Shown: positions 1 to 7,673, numbered from the stretch's first letter. The stretch is 18,447 bases of DNA from Alphaproteobacteria bacterium UBA6062 (GCA_002428885.1 DIYE01000315.1:1-18447); one strand, 5' to 3'. Numbers and translations are program-made. Notes: a model not told the origin generated them from the sequence alone.

Positions 1-815
1 ATCGGCTGGAAGGTAATTCCGGTGATGATTATCTGAGTGGCGGATCGGCTTCAGATACCCTTTTGGCCAGTGCCGGCGATGATACGCTGGATGGAGGAAC
101 AGGTGACGACGAAGTCTTTGGAGGTAGTGGTAACGACTATCTGATCGCCGATAAAGGGAATGATACGCTTAACGGCGGCTCAGGCACGGATACGCTGAGT
201 TTTGAAAATGCGACCTCCAATGTCACGGCAAATCTGGGCTCAAAAAGTGCCAGCGGTATGGGGGACGATGTGATTACCTCCATCGAAAATCTCATCGGTT
301 CTGATTTCAACGACAGACTCTATGGCAATCACCTGGATAATCTCCTTGTTGGTGGTGATGGTCGAGATCGCTTGTATGGCGGTAACGGTGACGATCTTGT
401 TCGTGGCGGCGAGGGGCGCGACTATCTGGTCGGCGGCAGCGGCGAAGATACTTTGCACGGAGATGAAGGGAATGATGTCCTGAAAGGGTATTATGGAACG
501 GATTATTTAAGCGGTGGCGCTGGAAGTGATCGCTTTGTCTATAAATCCCTTGCCGAAATGGGTGACGTTATTTCCGATTTTGATATTGATGGCGATCAGG
601 ATCAAATCGATATTGCTTCCATCTTTGACAGCCTTGGAGTGGAAGATACGACCGGTGTTTTAGGAAGCTATCTTCGATACTCCGATAATGGATCCGGTGA
701 TACGGTTGTTGAACTGGACCAAACCGGTCATGGAGATTCCTGGGATACGATTGTCGTAACACTCAGCGATTTCGATAGTCAGGATTTGGAGCTTAATCAG
801 TTCCTGCTAGGCTAG
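1..815 (+). CDS. RTX calcium-binding repeat protein, C-terminal part (5' end outside window)
   Basis: The frame is open from the first bases of the window (codons in frame from base 3) to TAG at 813-815, so this is only the C-terminal ~270 residues of a larger protein. It contains two blocks of glycine- and aspartate-rich nonapeptides of the type GGxGxDxLx, such as GGSGNDYL and GGNGDDLV. They are separated by a linker with the phrase IENLIGSDFNDRLYGN, common in RTX proteins. Such repeats form calcium-filled parallel beta-rolls outside the cell. The last ~100 residues (from DRFVYKSLAEMGDVISDFD) look like the type I secretion C-terminal target domain of the VC_A0849 type, so export through an ABC/HlyD/TolC channel without a cleaved signal is expected. 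The catalytic or adhesive N-terminal part is not visible, so the activity is unknown. A TTG at 63 could serve as an internal start, but the repeats run through it. Confidence 0.93.
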   Translation, partial: RLEGNSGDDYLSGGSASDTLLASAGDDTLDGGTGDDEVFGGSGNDYLIADKGNDTLNGGSGTDTLSFENATSNVTANLGSKSASGMGDDVITSIENLIGSDFNDRLYGNHLDNLLVGGDGRDRLYGGNGDDLVRGGEGRDYLVGGSGEDTLHGDEGNDVLKGYYGTDYLSGGAGSDRFVYKSLAEMGDVISDFDIDGDQDQIDIASIFDSLGVEDTTGVLGSYLRYSDNGSGDTVVELDQTGHGDSWDTIVVTLSDFDSQDLELNQFLLG

Positions 816-828
816 TGAAGCCCGAGAT

Positions 829-864
829 AAATAGAGGTTCGAAAATTTAAACGAACCTCTATTT
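829..864 (+). terminator. Hairpin terminator of the RTX gene
   Basis: A perfect 13-bp inverted repeat (829-841 with 852-864, arm AAATAGAGGTTCG) encloses a 10-nt loop and begins 14 bases after the RTX stop codon. The T tract is short (TATTTG), so this is a plausible but not textbook intrinsic terminator. Confidence 0.6.
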
Positions 865-976
865 GTACGCTGTCTGTAAGTCTTTCTTTTTCAGCAGAGT
901 GCATGCATGAAGTGAGGGTGTCAAATCTGCATATAAAAAGTCTACCAAAGGTGTTGCATGCTCCCGCAATCAATAT

Positions 977-1007
977 AAAGCCAGTCCCTATCTTTGACTG
1001 GCTTTTT
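977..1007. terminator. Probable bidirectional terminator between convergent genes
   Basis: A perfect 10-bp stem (977-986 AAAGCCAGTC with 996-1005) with a 9-nt loop is followed by a run of five T on the plus strand. It lies 23 bases beyond the stop of the minus-strand VOC gene. On that strand it is followed by TATATTG, so it probably ends the three-gene minus-strand operon as well as plus-strand transcripts. Confidence 0.65.
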
Positions 1008-1027
1008 GTTTTCTGATGCTGACTGAT

Positions 1028-2002
1028 TTACTTTTTCCTGACAAGGATCAGATTGCCTGTTGGATCACGCAGAGCTTTTTTGTTGGTTCTTGGGGCGATC
1101 GTTTCGGTGGCGCCTGTGGCTACAAGTTTTTTCACTAGAGAATCCGGATTATTCACTTCGAACTCCATGGCCAGTATGCCAACATCTTGTAGCGTTTTTT
1201 TAGGGTCTGTAGAGGGCGGTGTATAGGTGAAGACTTCTAAAGTCGGTCCCCCCGTCGAATAACCTGGAAGCGCCACGTGTGCGCCGTTGATTGTGATGTT
1301 TTCTATACCGACCAACTCCTCAATGAAGCTGCCTTCATAGTTGCGTAGCCAACCAATGCGTCTGGTGTTAAAGCCTTTCTCATAGAATGCAGCGGTTTTT
1401 TTCCAGTCATCCGTGTTGACATTGACGTGCAAAAATCGAGGTTGATCCATGCTGCCGTCCCCAATACCCAAATAACTTATCACTGCCGACTTAAGGGTTC
1501 GCCAGATGGTAACCGGCGTTACAGGTGATGCGAACGGGAGATGGACCTCAAGCACGTTGCCATCAGGGTCAGACAGATACAGGACAACAGAATTCTCCGG
1601 CTTCTCAAACGTGCTGAGAATGGTACCGCCATAGCTTACGACCTTACGTGCGAAGGAGGGAACATCCTCGACTTCGACACAGATATGCGCGAAGCCGTTT
1701 TCGTGTGGTTTGAGCGGATGTGTATTTGTGCTGGCCTGCAGAAAATACAGATGTGGTCCCTCGCCACTGTAATCCGGTGTCCGCAAAACCTGCCCTTGAT
1801 CGGTCTGGGTGATTTTACCGCCCAGCACTTGTTGGTAAAAGGTGGCCAGAGCCTCGGGGTCCCTGCTGCCAAGATAAATGCCGGAGAATTTTATGGCGCT
1901 CTGGTGCAGTACATGATGGGTGTTCTGATTAAGTGTTGCAAATGTCCAAAGGCATAAACCAATCACCGAAACGACGCATGAGCGGATCAGGAAGGCGCGC
2001 AT
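1028..2002 (-). CDS. Exported tandem VOC-domain protein (glyoxalase/extradiol dioxygenase superfamily)
   Basis: 324 residues, ATG start with AAGGA upstream. Residues 1-22 form a positively charged then hydrophobic segment, so the protein is probably exported or membrane-anchored, which is unusual for this mostly cytoplasmic superfamily. Two VOC domains follow, about 37-157 and 188-323, each made of two beta-alpha-beta-beta-beta modules. Candidate metal ligands are H106 and E152 in the second module and H192 and E256 in the third. The matching positions in the first module (G41, Y86) and fourth module (A278, L320) have lost them. Together this would build one complete glyoxalase-like metal site between the domains. 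The start lies 2 bases beyond the stop of the upstream propeller gene, so the two are translationally coupled. The reaction is unknown: isomerase, lyase, epimerase and ring-cleaving dioxygenase are all possible. Confidence 0.85.
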   Translation of the reverse strand: MRAFLIRSCVVSVIGLCLWTFATLNQNTHHVLHQSAIKFSGIYLGSRDPEALATFYQQVLGGKITQTDQGQVLRTPDYSGEGPHLYFLQASTNTHPLKPHENGFAHICVEVEDVPSFARKVVSYGGTILSTFEKPENSVVLYLSDPDGNVLEVHLPFASPVTPVTIWRTLKSAVISYLGIGDGSMDQPRFLHVNVNTDDWKKTAAFYEKGFNTRRIGWLRNYEGSFIEELVGIENITINGAHVALPGYSTGGPTLEVFTYTPPSTDPKKTLQDVGILAMEFEVNNPDSLVKKLVATGATETIAPRTNKKALRDPTGNLILVRKK

Positions 2003-2004
2003 TT

Positions 2005-3282
2005 TCAGTCCTTAAAGATCGCGTTGATCGGAACATAATGAACACCAACATTATCTTTAAAGAAGCTCGATAACCAAAGCTTGTCTTTTGAAGGGATCAC
2101 TACCGAGAGATCGCGAACGGCCTCTCCTGAATGCACTGTATAGGCTAGAACTTCGGACGCATCCTGCGAGAAAACAACGAAGCCGGTCTCGCGCTCAATC
2201 CCGATTAACCATTCGGCGGGAAGGCGAAGCAGAATATTCTTGAGTGCAGGGCGTGCATGAATGAATGCGCTGAGGCCACTACGCGCTTTAATGAGTCCAA
2301 CCCAGATGCGACCATCAGCATCGCGGTCCATACCATCTGGCAGACTGGGTAAATCTTTCCAGAGGACTTTGTACTCTCCGGCTTTCGGGCCTGTCAGATA
2401 GGCACGCGTGATCGCAAAATTTACAGTCTCTGTGATAAGCAGACTTTCGACAGTTCCGCTGTCACTGTATTCTACAAGGATGCCGTCAGCGAAGATTGAA
2501 TTCTCGACCACCAGGCCTACTTTTTGTGTTTCGGTATCATATCTCCACACTCTGCCATTACGGGCCAGCGTGATGGCCTCGGGCACAGCGCCAAGACCAG
2601 AGGATGCCTTGGGGTGGCTGAATGGCTCGGTAAAATAAACGTATCGTCCATCTGTCGTCACATCAAGATCATTGCAGAACTGCATCGGACGACTGTTGCC
2701 GTCATTAAGATCTGAAGGTGCAAGCTCCAGAAACGGCTGAACATGAACCTTGCCGGTGTCGGGATCATCAAAATTCGGTACCTCTAGCCCATCGTTGCGA
2801 AGGTTTCCAGTGATGGGAACACGGGTTACAAGCGGTGAAAAGGTGCCTGCTTCAATATCAAGAAGATAAAGGCCAGGGCTTTTATCGTAGATATTATGAT
2901 CCAGTCGTGCCATGCAATAAAATGCCAGGTTTTTATTGCCGGGCATCATTCTGGCACCCGTCGGAGATACTGGTGAATAGGCCAGTTTCTCTGCTGTTCC
3001 GGTTTCGCTGTTGACTCGCCATATCCACTCATCCCGTGCGCTTACCAAAACATCGTTGGTTCCTGGAATGGGAAGAATCTCGTCATGCCCTTTTACATCA
3101 GTGGCAAGCGTGACAATGTTGCCGGCGATCACATCGCCAATGTCGGCTTGCAGTATTTCTGTCGGTGGGTCCCCGATGATTTGTGCTCGGCCGGGTTCGT
3201 GATAAGAAGGCGGGGCCGTTAAAAACCATCCTGCCGAACCAATGGCTAACAGGCCCGCAATTACTGTGTAACGTTTTTTCAT
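2005..3282 (-). CDS. SMP-30/strictosidine-synthase-like beta-propeller, exported or membrane-anchored
   Basis: 425 residues, ATG start with a strong GGGAGG 7-8 bases upstream. Residues 1-22 form a short basic and hydrophobic segment without a clear cleavage site, so it is a signal peptide or anchor. The rest is a six-bladed propeller of the calcium-dependent phosphotriesterase family. Landmarks are N204-D205 in FCNDLDVTTDGRYVYFTEP, D266-G267 in the next blade and D316 in LPDGMDRDADGRIWVGL. These match the metal-ligand regions of SMP-30, gluconolactonase and strictosidine-synthase-like proteins. The RPALKNILLRLP stretch near residue 344 resembles APMAP/strictosidine-synthase-like members. Likely a lactonase, esterase or related hydrolase acting in the periplasm. 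It is the middle gene of a three-gene minus-strand operon, 23 bases after the heme propeller gene and 2 bases before the VOC gene. Confidence 0.85.
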   Translation of the reverse strand: MKKRYTVIAGLLAIGSAGWFLTAPPSYHEPGRAQIIGDPPTEILQADIGDVIAGNIVTLATDVKGHDEILPIPGTNDVLVSARDEWIWRVNSETGTAEKLAYSPVSPTGARMMPGNKNLAFYCMARLDHNIYDKSPGLYLLDIEAGTFSPLVTRVPITGNLRNDGLEVPNFDDPDTGKVHVQPFLELAPSDLNDGNSRPMQFCNDLDVTTDGRYVYFTEPFSHPKASSGLGAVPEAITLARNGRVWRYDTETQKVGLVVENSIFADGILVEYSDSGTVESLLITETVNFAITRAYLTGPKAGEYKVLWKDLPSLPDGMDRDADGRIWVGLIKARSGLSAFIHARPALKNILLRLPAEWLIGIERETGFVVFSQDASEVLAYTVHSGEAVRDLSVVIPSKDKLWLSSFFKDNVGVHYVPINAIFKD

Positions 3283-3305
3283 TTAGAACCTCCCTCGAAC
3301 TCAAT

Positions 3306-5090
3306 TTATTTATAGTCTGCAGGCGTAATGCACAGCAGTTTGGCTTGTCCGCCTTCAATGGCATAGGATGGCAGATTGGCATTGCTTGAACATACGTCAC
3401 CTTCTGGTGTGAAAATGAAATCACGCAGAAACGTCACTCGCGTGGGGCTTGGATATGCCGTGAAAGTTTCGTTCTCAGGATCAAAACGCAAAACTCGATC
3501 AGACATGTTGGAAGCGATCCAGATATGTTGGTCTTTTGGATGGACGCCAACAGCATACGGAGTTTCGTATTCTCCCTCCGCCAGGACGGGCAGTTTGTAG
3601 CTGTGCTCGAACGCCTCCGTCTTGGGATTGAACTTCATGAGTTGCCCCGCTTCAAAGGATGGAATCCATAAAATGCCATCCTTGGAAAAGCGCATCCGCC
3701 GCGGGGCAGGATAAGGGCTTTTCCATTCTGTTACTTCCAGGGTTTTTGGATCAAGTCGCCCGATATAGCCTGCATAGAGCTTTGAATACCAGATCGTTCC
3801 GTCGATCGGATTGACATCTATACCGTAGGGCAGGTTCAAGACATTGCGTCCCTGTCCTGTTACTTGGTGATGTGATAGTGTAAGATGCATATCTTCTTTG
3901 CCGAACCAGGAAGCAATTTCGAGGATCCATGGCAGCAACAGGTCGCTCATCCAACGCCAGAATCCATTTGATGGCGTTTCAATCAAGGTTATCTCTCTGG
4001 TTTTAATATCCATACGCCCAATCTGGTTGGACAGAGCCAATGTGAACCAGAGGACTCCTTTCTGATCAAAGCGCAAGGTGTGGGGATATACGCTGTCGCG
4101 GCCAATTTCGACGAACTCTGTCTCGCCGGTTTTAGGGTCAAGGATCCCAATTTCCGAGGCTAGACTGTTGGTGGTATAGAGCTTGCCATCCGGACCTTCG
4201 ATAATTGAATGTGGTCCGTGATGTGCCTCAAATGTACCCAGTGGGGCGACGGCACCGGAGAACATACCTCCCAAAGGCAGGTTGTTTGGTTCCCACTGAA
4301 TGAAGTCGACTTCATTCGTCTTGCGATCTAGAACCCAAATCTTGTCTGTCCCCATATCGACGCCATATATCAGCCCATTTTGGGCAATCTCAATATCGTG
4401 GACATAGTTTAGGGACTCTCCGAAAGCCCATTCCTTGAACACTGTTCCTGGCAGACCATCGTGCATCTCAATGCTTCGTATAGTCTTGACAGGTTCTCCG
4501 TTGAATTCACGTGAAAGCGTTGCTGCAAAGTCCTTTCGGTTTTGCAAGGTGATAACCGACCCCATACCTTCCATGCGCTTGATTGTGTCGACCCATTCCT
4601 CTTCGGTGCGTTGCGTGCGGGTATGCTCGTTGCCTATTTGATGGCAGAAGTGGCATTGGCTTATAAAGTCCTGCCTTGTCTCGTGATTATTCCAGTTGAT
4701 GGCTGCTACATGAGCAGAGGCTGTCAGCCGGTCTGAAACCTTCCGTGCATCCTCAATGCGGTAAATCACTGAGTCTATTGGTTCATTAACACCTGGATTT
4801 AGGGCGGCATAACGATCCTTGAAAGCGGCGCCGGCACGAATACGCAGCGTCAAAGGTTCTATGAGCTCATCTTCTGACAAAGACCATCGACCATTCGGGT
4901 CCGTGTATGTTGTAACACTTACACCCCGCGAATCTGTGATGGTAGCCATCGCGCCAGCGAGCGCATCACCCGTTTCTAACGTCACTTGTCCGCTGACGCT
5001 TATGGATCCTGCGTACAGTGGATTTGCTGCAGCAAATCCAGCTAATACGACAAACGAAAATACCCCTGCTTTTGCAGTCCAAATCGACAA
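3306..5090 (-). CDS. Virginiamycin B lyase-like beta-propeller with c-type heme site
   Basis: 594 residues. The start is TTG at 5090, chosen because GGAGGAGGAG lies six bases upstream and the product then begins with a clear signal peptide (about 1-27, ending PLYAG). A nearby ATG at 5110 is out of frame. Residues 29-112 look like a carboxypeptidase-regulatory-like beta-sandwich. A small cytochrome-c-like region follows with C146-H-F-C149-H150; M173 or M176 could be the sixth ligand. Residues ~205-590 are a propeller of the streptogramin lyase (Vgb) type with repeats such as GPDGKLYTTN and LDPKTGETEF, plus histidines H231, H294 and H337. Residues ~375-405 form a tryptophan-rich hydrophobic insertion between blades. 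True Vgb is about 300 residues, cytoplasmic and has no heme, so antibiotic lyase activity should not be assumed. A periplasmic oxidoreductase or lyase is more likely. First gene of the three-gene operon. Confidence 0.85.
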   Translation of the reverse strand: MSIWTAKAGVFSFVVLAGFAAANPLYAGSISVSGQVTLETGDALAGAMATITDSRGVSVTTYTDPNGRWSLSEDELIEPLTLRIRAGAAFKDRYAALNPGVNEPIDSVIYRIEDARKVSDRLTASAHVAAINWNNHETRQDFISQCHFCHQIGNEHTRTQRTEEEWVDTIKRMEGMGSVITLQNRKDFAATLSREFNGEPVKTIRSIEMHDGLPGTVFKEWAFGESLNYVHDIEIAQNGLIYGVDMGTDKIWVLDRKTNEVDFIQWEPNNLPLGGMFSGAVAPLGTFEAHHGPHSIIEGPDGKLYTTNSLASEIGILDPKTGETEFVEIGRDSVYPHTLRFDQKGVLWFTLALSNQIGRMDIKTREITLIETPSNGFWRWMSDLLLPWILEIASWFGKEDMHLTLSHHQVTGQGRNVLNLPYGIDVNPIDGTIWYSKLYAGYIGRLDPKTLEVTEWKSPYPAPRRMRFSKDGILWIPSFEAGQLMKFNPKTEAFEHSYKLPVLAEGEYETPYAVGVHPKDQHIWIASNMSDRVLRFDPENETFTAYPSPTRVTFLRDFIFTPEGDVCSSNANLPSYAIEGGQAKLLCITPADYK

Positions 5091-5197
5091 GCCTTGCTCC
5101 TCCTCCGCATATTAGGGATTGAGATGGATGTACGATTTAAAACCACAGGGGTGACTTTGATACTTTACATTTGGTGCCAGATTTTTATAGAGGTGGC

Positions 5198-6205
5198 CTA
5201 TTCACGTTGTCTGGATTTCCTTCGATACTCACGTGGCGAGACGTTGTATGTATCCTGAAAAGCGCGAGAGAAAGCGGAAACCTGCGAGTAACCAAGCGCT
5301 TCGGAGATGGCGGTTACGTCAAGGTCGGTAAATTGTAAAAAGTGACTTGCGAGATGATTTCGATGCTGTTGCCGAATTTCCGAGAACGTGCCGCCCTCTT
5401 GATGTAGTCTTCTTTGCAGGCTTCGTCTGGACATTCCGAGTGACTTGGCTATGTCATCTATTCCGGTGCTTTCATCATCCATCCTCAACAACAACGCAAT
5501 TCTGACTTTACGGGAAAAGGAATCCGGTATTTTAGCAAGTTGTTTTTCCAGAGACGCCCGCAACTGCGAGTACAATCTTGCATTGGCTGACTGAATGGGC
5601 CGAGATAAATCCGAAGTCGGAAACTCTATTGCGTTGAATTCTTGATCAAAGTGCAATTGGCAGCGAAACCGTTCGCTGTAAGGTGTCAGATCATTTGGTC
5701 TGCGGCGGGAAAGCTGGACGATGTCGGGGCTCCACTTTGGGCCGATAATTCGTCGTAAGGTCAATACAACCGTACTTGCGATCAGATCTACTTGTACGGG
5801 CAACCCCGGTGCGTTGAGCTCAAGTATCGTCACACTACATCTGACAGTTCCATCAGCAATCTCAAGACTTGGTTCCAAGGCGTTTGTGTGAGTTGTGAGA
5901 TACTTTATGAGACCCCTGAGACCATCGCCGACAGTGGCAGCATGCTGCATGACTTTGGCTAATTCACCAAGTACCGAGAGCTCCTGATAGCTTGATAAAA
6001 GAAGCCCGAAAGACTCGCAACGAGCGACCTCTGCAGACAGGTGAAGAGATTTAAGAAATTTAAGGTAGGGAACTCGTTTATCAGCTTGTGCGGCAATGTT
6101 TTTGGAAAGTCCTAAAGGAGCGAACACGTCGCTTGGGTCATGCCCTCTTTGTGTGAGCAATTCATTTATGCCATCAAATACTGCAGCGCGAATATGATAC
6201 TCCAA
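5198..6205 (-). CDS. AraC family transcriptional regulator (Arabinose_bd-type N-terminus)
   Basis: 335 residues from the TTG at 6205, which has a near-perfect AAGGAGG four bases upstream. A longer frame from GTG at 6265 has no ribosome binding site and would begin upstream of the likely -10 box, so it is rejected. The N-terminal ~200 residues match the effector domain seen in OruR/VirS-type AraC proteins (arabinose-binding AraC N-terminal family). The last ~90 residues hold the two helix-turn-helix units, DDIAKSLGMSRRSLQRRL and VTAISEALGYSQVSAFSRAF, followed by the typical SPREYRR end. It lies 107 bases upstream of the heme-propeller gene on the same strand. It therefore most likely controls the three-gene operon, either as a separate unit or by read-through. 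An effector related to the pathway substrate is expected but cannot be named. Confidence 0.92.
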   Translation of the reverse strand: MEYHIRAAVFDGINELLTQRGHDPSDVFAPLGLSKNIAAQADKRVPYLKFLKSLHLSAEVARCESFGLLLSSYQELSVLGELAKVMQHAATVGDGLRGLIKYLTTHTNALEPSLEIADGTVRCSVTILELNAPGLPVQVDLIASTVVLTLRRIIGPKWSPDIVQLSRRRPNDLTPYSERFRCQLHFDQEFNAIEFPTSDLSRPIQSANARLYSQLRASLEKQLAKIPDSFSRKVRIALLLRMDDESTGIDDIAKSLGMSRRSLQRRLHQEGGTFSEIRQQHRNHLASHFLQFTDLDVTAISEALGYSQVSAFSRAFQDTYNVSPREYRRKSRQRE

Positions 6206-6256
6206 TGGCCCTCCTTGATAACCGGCACCATGCTTCAACAAATGTAAAATGGCAAG

Positions 6257-6287
6257 AGTATACACGTAATATTAGTGTATTGAGCAA
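6257..6287 (-). promoter_or_regulatory. Candidate promoter and operator of the AraC-type gene
   Basis: On the minus strand a -10-like TATACT (6262-6257) lies about 50 bases before the TTG start, with a -35-like TTGCTC (6287-6282) at a rather long 19-base spacing. An inverted repeat ATACAC-N9-GTGTAT (6260-6265 and 6275-6280) with the palindrome TAATATTA inside its spacer overlaps the -10 box. This arrangement would allow autorepression. No transcription start is proven. The rest of the 226-base gap up to the MarR stop codon shows nothing else clear. Confidence 0.35.
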
Positions 6288-6431
6288 GGAGAGGATTTAT
6301 AGCTTGTTGATATGAGCGGCTTAGCGGTGACGCAGGTTGCAGAAAATTGTGGTCTTCAGGCTCCCGCAATCAGCTTTGCAGACTCAACAGAAAAGTCAGT
6401 TCCAGAATAACAGCTAAGTGCCCCTTAATGA

Positions 6432-6851
6432 CTAAGCGCTTTTAATGAGGTCGATTACGTTGCTGTTGTTTTCATTCAGGTCTTCCATGTTTTTCCGAAT
6501 GAGAGGGCCATATATCTTCCACATTTTTGCCCGGGTGGTTCGTCCAAGCTGAGTCACCGTAACGATTTTGCTGCGTTTGTCTTTCTGGCTTTTCGTCAGT
6601 GTAATCAGGCCTTCATTCTCCATGCGCTGTAATTGACGTGAGAGATTATATTGTTCGAACAGTAACCTCTGCTCCAGTTCCAGCGGCCTCAATTCCTCTT
6701 CAGAGCGCTCTATCTCCCATAAGACGTCGTACCAGCGAAGCGGTGGCAACCCATTCGCTTTAAGGGCTGCTTCAATGGATTGGTGGAAAAGCATATGGAT
6801 GCGATTAAGCCCAACCCAGAGATCGATTTGTGTGTCTGTCGGAAATGTCAC
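6432..6851 (-). CDS. MarR family transcriptional regulator
   Basis: 139 residues from a GTG start with AAGGG seven bases upstream. The winged helix spans roughly residues 35-105. It contains the helix-turn-helix LELEQRLLFEQYNLSRQLQRMENEGLI and the wing phrase KSQKDKRSKIVTVTQLGR, both characteristic of MarR proteins, which bind palindromes as dimers and usually release DNA on binding phenolic or other small ligands. The length is typical. It is divergent from the yceI-like gene at 6980. The 128-base gap between them carries several overlapping palindromes, so it probably regulates itself and the YceI/b561 pair. Confidence 0.93.
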   Translation of the reverse strand: MTFPTDTQIDLWVGLNRIHMLFHQSIEAALKANGLPPLRWYDVLWEIERSEEELRPLELEQRLLFEQYNLSRQLQRMENEGLITLTKSQKDKRSKIVTVTQLGRTTRAKMWKIYGPLIRKNMEDLNENNSNVIDLIKSA

Positions 6852-6866
6852 TAATTCGCCCTTATT

Positions 6867-6916
6867 TTGCTACTTTACATGCAGATGCATTTAATATACA
6901 TGTAATTGCATGTAAA
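6867..6916. promoter_or_regulatory. Nested palindromic operator region between MarR and YceI genes
   Basis: A perfect 10-bp inverted repeat (TTTACATGCA at 6874-6883, TGCATGTAAA at 6907-6916) encloses further symmetric elements: ATGCA-GA-TGCAT at 6879-6890 and TACATGTA at 6897-6904. The motif TACATGYA thus occurs three times, at 6876, 6897 and, inverted, at 6907, with start offsets of 21 and 10 bases, i.e. on about the same helix face. A weak plus-strand promoter, TTGCTA (6867) with TTTAAT (6890) at 17-base spacing, would be covered by these elements. This is a strong candidate binding region for the adjacent MarR protein. Confidence 0.6.
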
Positions 6917-6979
6917 TGAAAAGAGATAGATTTAGAAAATCTGCTTCCGATAATTTTAGCTCAAGAAGGATTAATTGAT

Positions 6980-7576
6980 ATGAATAAACTCAGGTTGAGT
7001 GCGGTATTTGCTTTATTTGCGCTGATGCTGTCGAGCGCTTCAGCTCAAGCGGCAAAGGACTATTATACAGATCAGGGACATACTGAAGTGAAGTTTGCAT
7101 GGAATCATGCTGGCGTGTCTGTTCAAACAGGAGAATTTGTTAAAGTAGAGGGACATTTGTCTCTTGATGCGAAAAACATCAGTAAATCGACTCTGACTGT
7201 CACGATCGATGCCAACAGCGTTTCAAGCGGTTTTGGTCCCTTAGATGATCACTTGAAAAGTGCTGATTTTCTTGACGTGGAAAAGTTCCCTGAAATTACG
7301 TTTAAGAGTACCAAGATCGAGCGCACAAGTGACACAACTGCTGATGTATCAGGGGATCTGACGATCCATGGCGTCACCAAGCCTGTCGTCCTTAAGACGA
7401 TTCTCACGCATCAGGGCGCTCATCCTGTAGCAGCAGCTCTGGATTACTATCGGGGCGATTGGGTGGCCTTTACGGCCAGTACGGAAATAGATCACCAGGC
7501 ATTTGGAGTCGGTTCTTTTTCAACGGGTCCGATTGCCATCACAATCACCACTGAAATGAAAGACCGGAAAGACTAG
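6980..7576 (+). CDS. YceI family periplasmic lipid/polyisoprenoid-binding protein
   Basis: 198 residues, ATG start with AAGAAGGA nine bases upstream. A signal peptide is visible (residues 1-24, basic start, hydrophobic core, cleavage near ASAQA-AK). The mature part is a single YceI domain, an extended lipocalin-like beta-barrel. Typical elements are the opening YYTDQGHTEVKFAWNH, then LKSADFLDVEKFPEITFKST, then GDLTIHGVTKPVVL. Relatives bind isoprenoid chains such as ubiquinone precursors. It is separated by 97 bases, including a hairpin, from a downstream gene encoding cytochrome b561 fused to a second YceI domain. The pairing recalls the yceI/yceJ neighbourhood of enterobacteria. Expression is probably under the divergent MarR regulator. 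Confidence 0.94.
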   Translation: MNKLRLSAVFALFALMLSSASAQAAKDYYTDQGHTEVKFAWNHAGVSVQTGEFVKVEGHLSLDAKNISKSTLTVTIDANSVSSGFGPLDDHLKSADFLDVEKFPEITFKSTKIERTSDTTADVSGDLTIHGVTKPVVLKTILTHQGAHPVAAALDYYRGDWVAFTASTEIDHQAFGVGSFSTGPIAITITTEMKDRKD

Positions 7577-7604
7577 CACCTTTCCTTTCATCGGTTATTC
7601 TGTT

Positions 7605-7635
7605 GCACCTAACGCAGTTCTTTTGTGTTAGGTGC
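7605..7635 (+). terminator. Hairpin between YceI gene and b561-YceI gene
   Basis: GCACCTAACGCA (7605-7616) pairs with TGTGTTAGGTGC (7624-7635), a 12-bp stem with one G-U pair and a 7-base loop. The following tail (GCTCTATTCTTTG) is only moderately T-rich. It may be a partial terminator or mRNA-stabilising hairpin that lowers expression of the second gene. Confidence 0.45.
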
Positions 7636-7673
7636 GCTCTATTCTTTGAGCATCGTCATCGGGGAAACAGATC

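Noticed and set aside
1541..1957. 138-residue plus-strand frame inside the VOC gene
   Set aside because: It is antisense to the VOC domains, which are clearly real, and no family resemblance is visible.
3098..3424. 108-residue minus-strand frame overlapping the two propeller genes
   Set aside because: It spans the junction of two clear genes in another frame, with no ribosome binding site or domain.
3306..5090. Streptogramin B resistance by the Vgb-like protein
   Set aside because: Length, export signal, heme motif and operon context all differ from true Vgb; only the propeller repeat is shared.
5170..5190. TGGCAC on the minus strand as a sigma-54 promoter for the heme-propeller operon
   Set aside because: The required TTGC-type second box at five-base spacing is missing (GTAAA instead).
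959..6373. Shared 13-mer GCTCCCGCAATCA near 959 and 6361
   Set aside because: One or a few 13-base repeats are expected by chance in a window of this length, and the flanks do not match.
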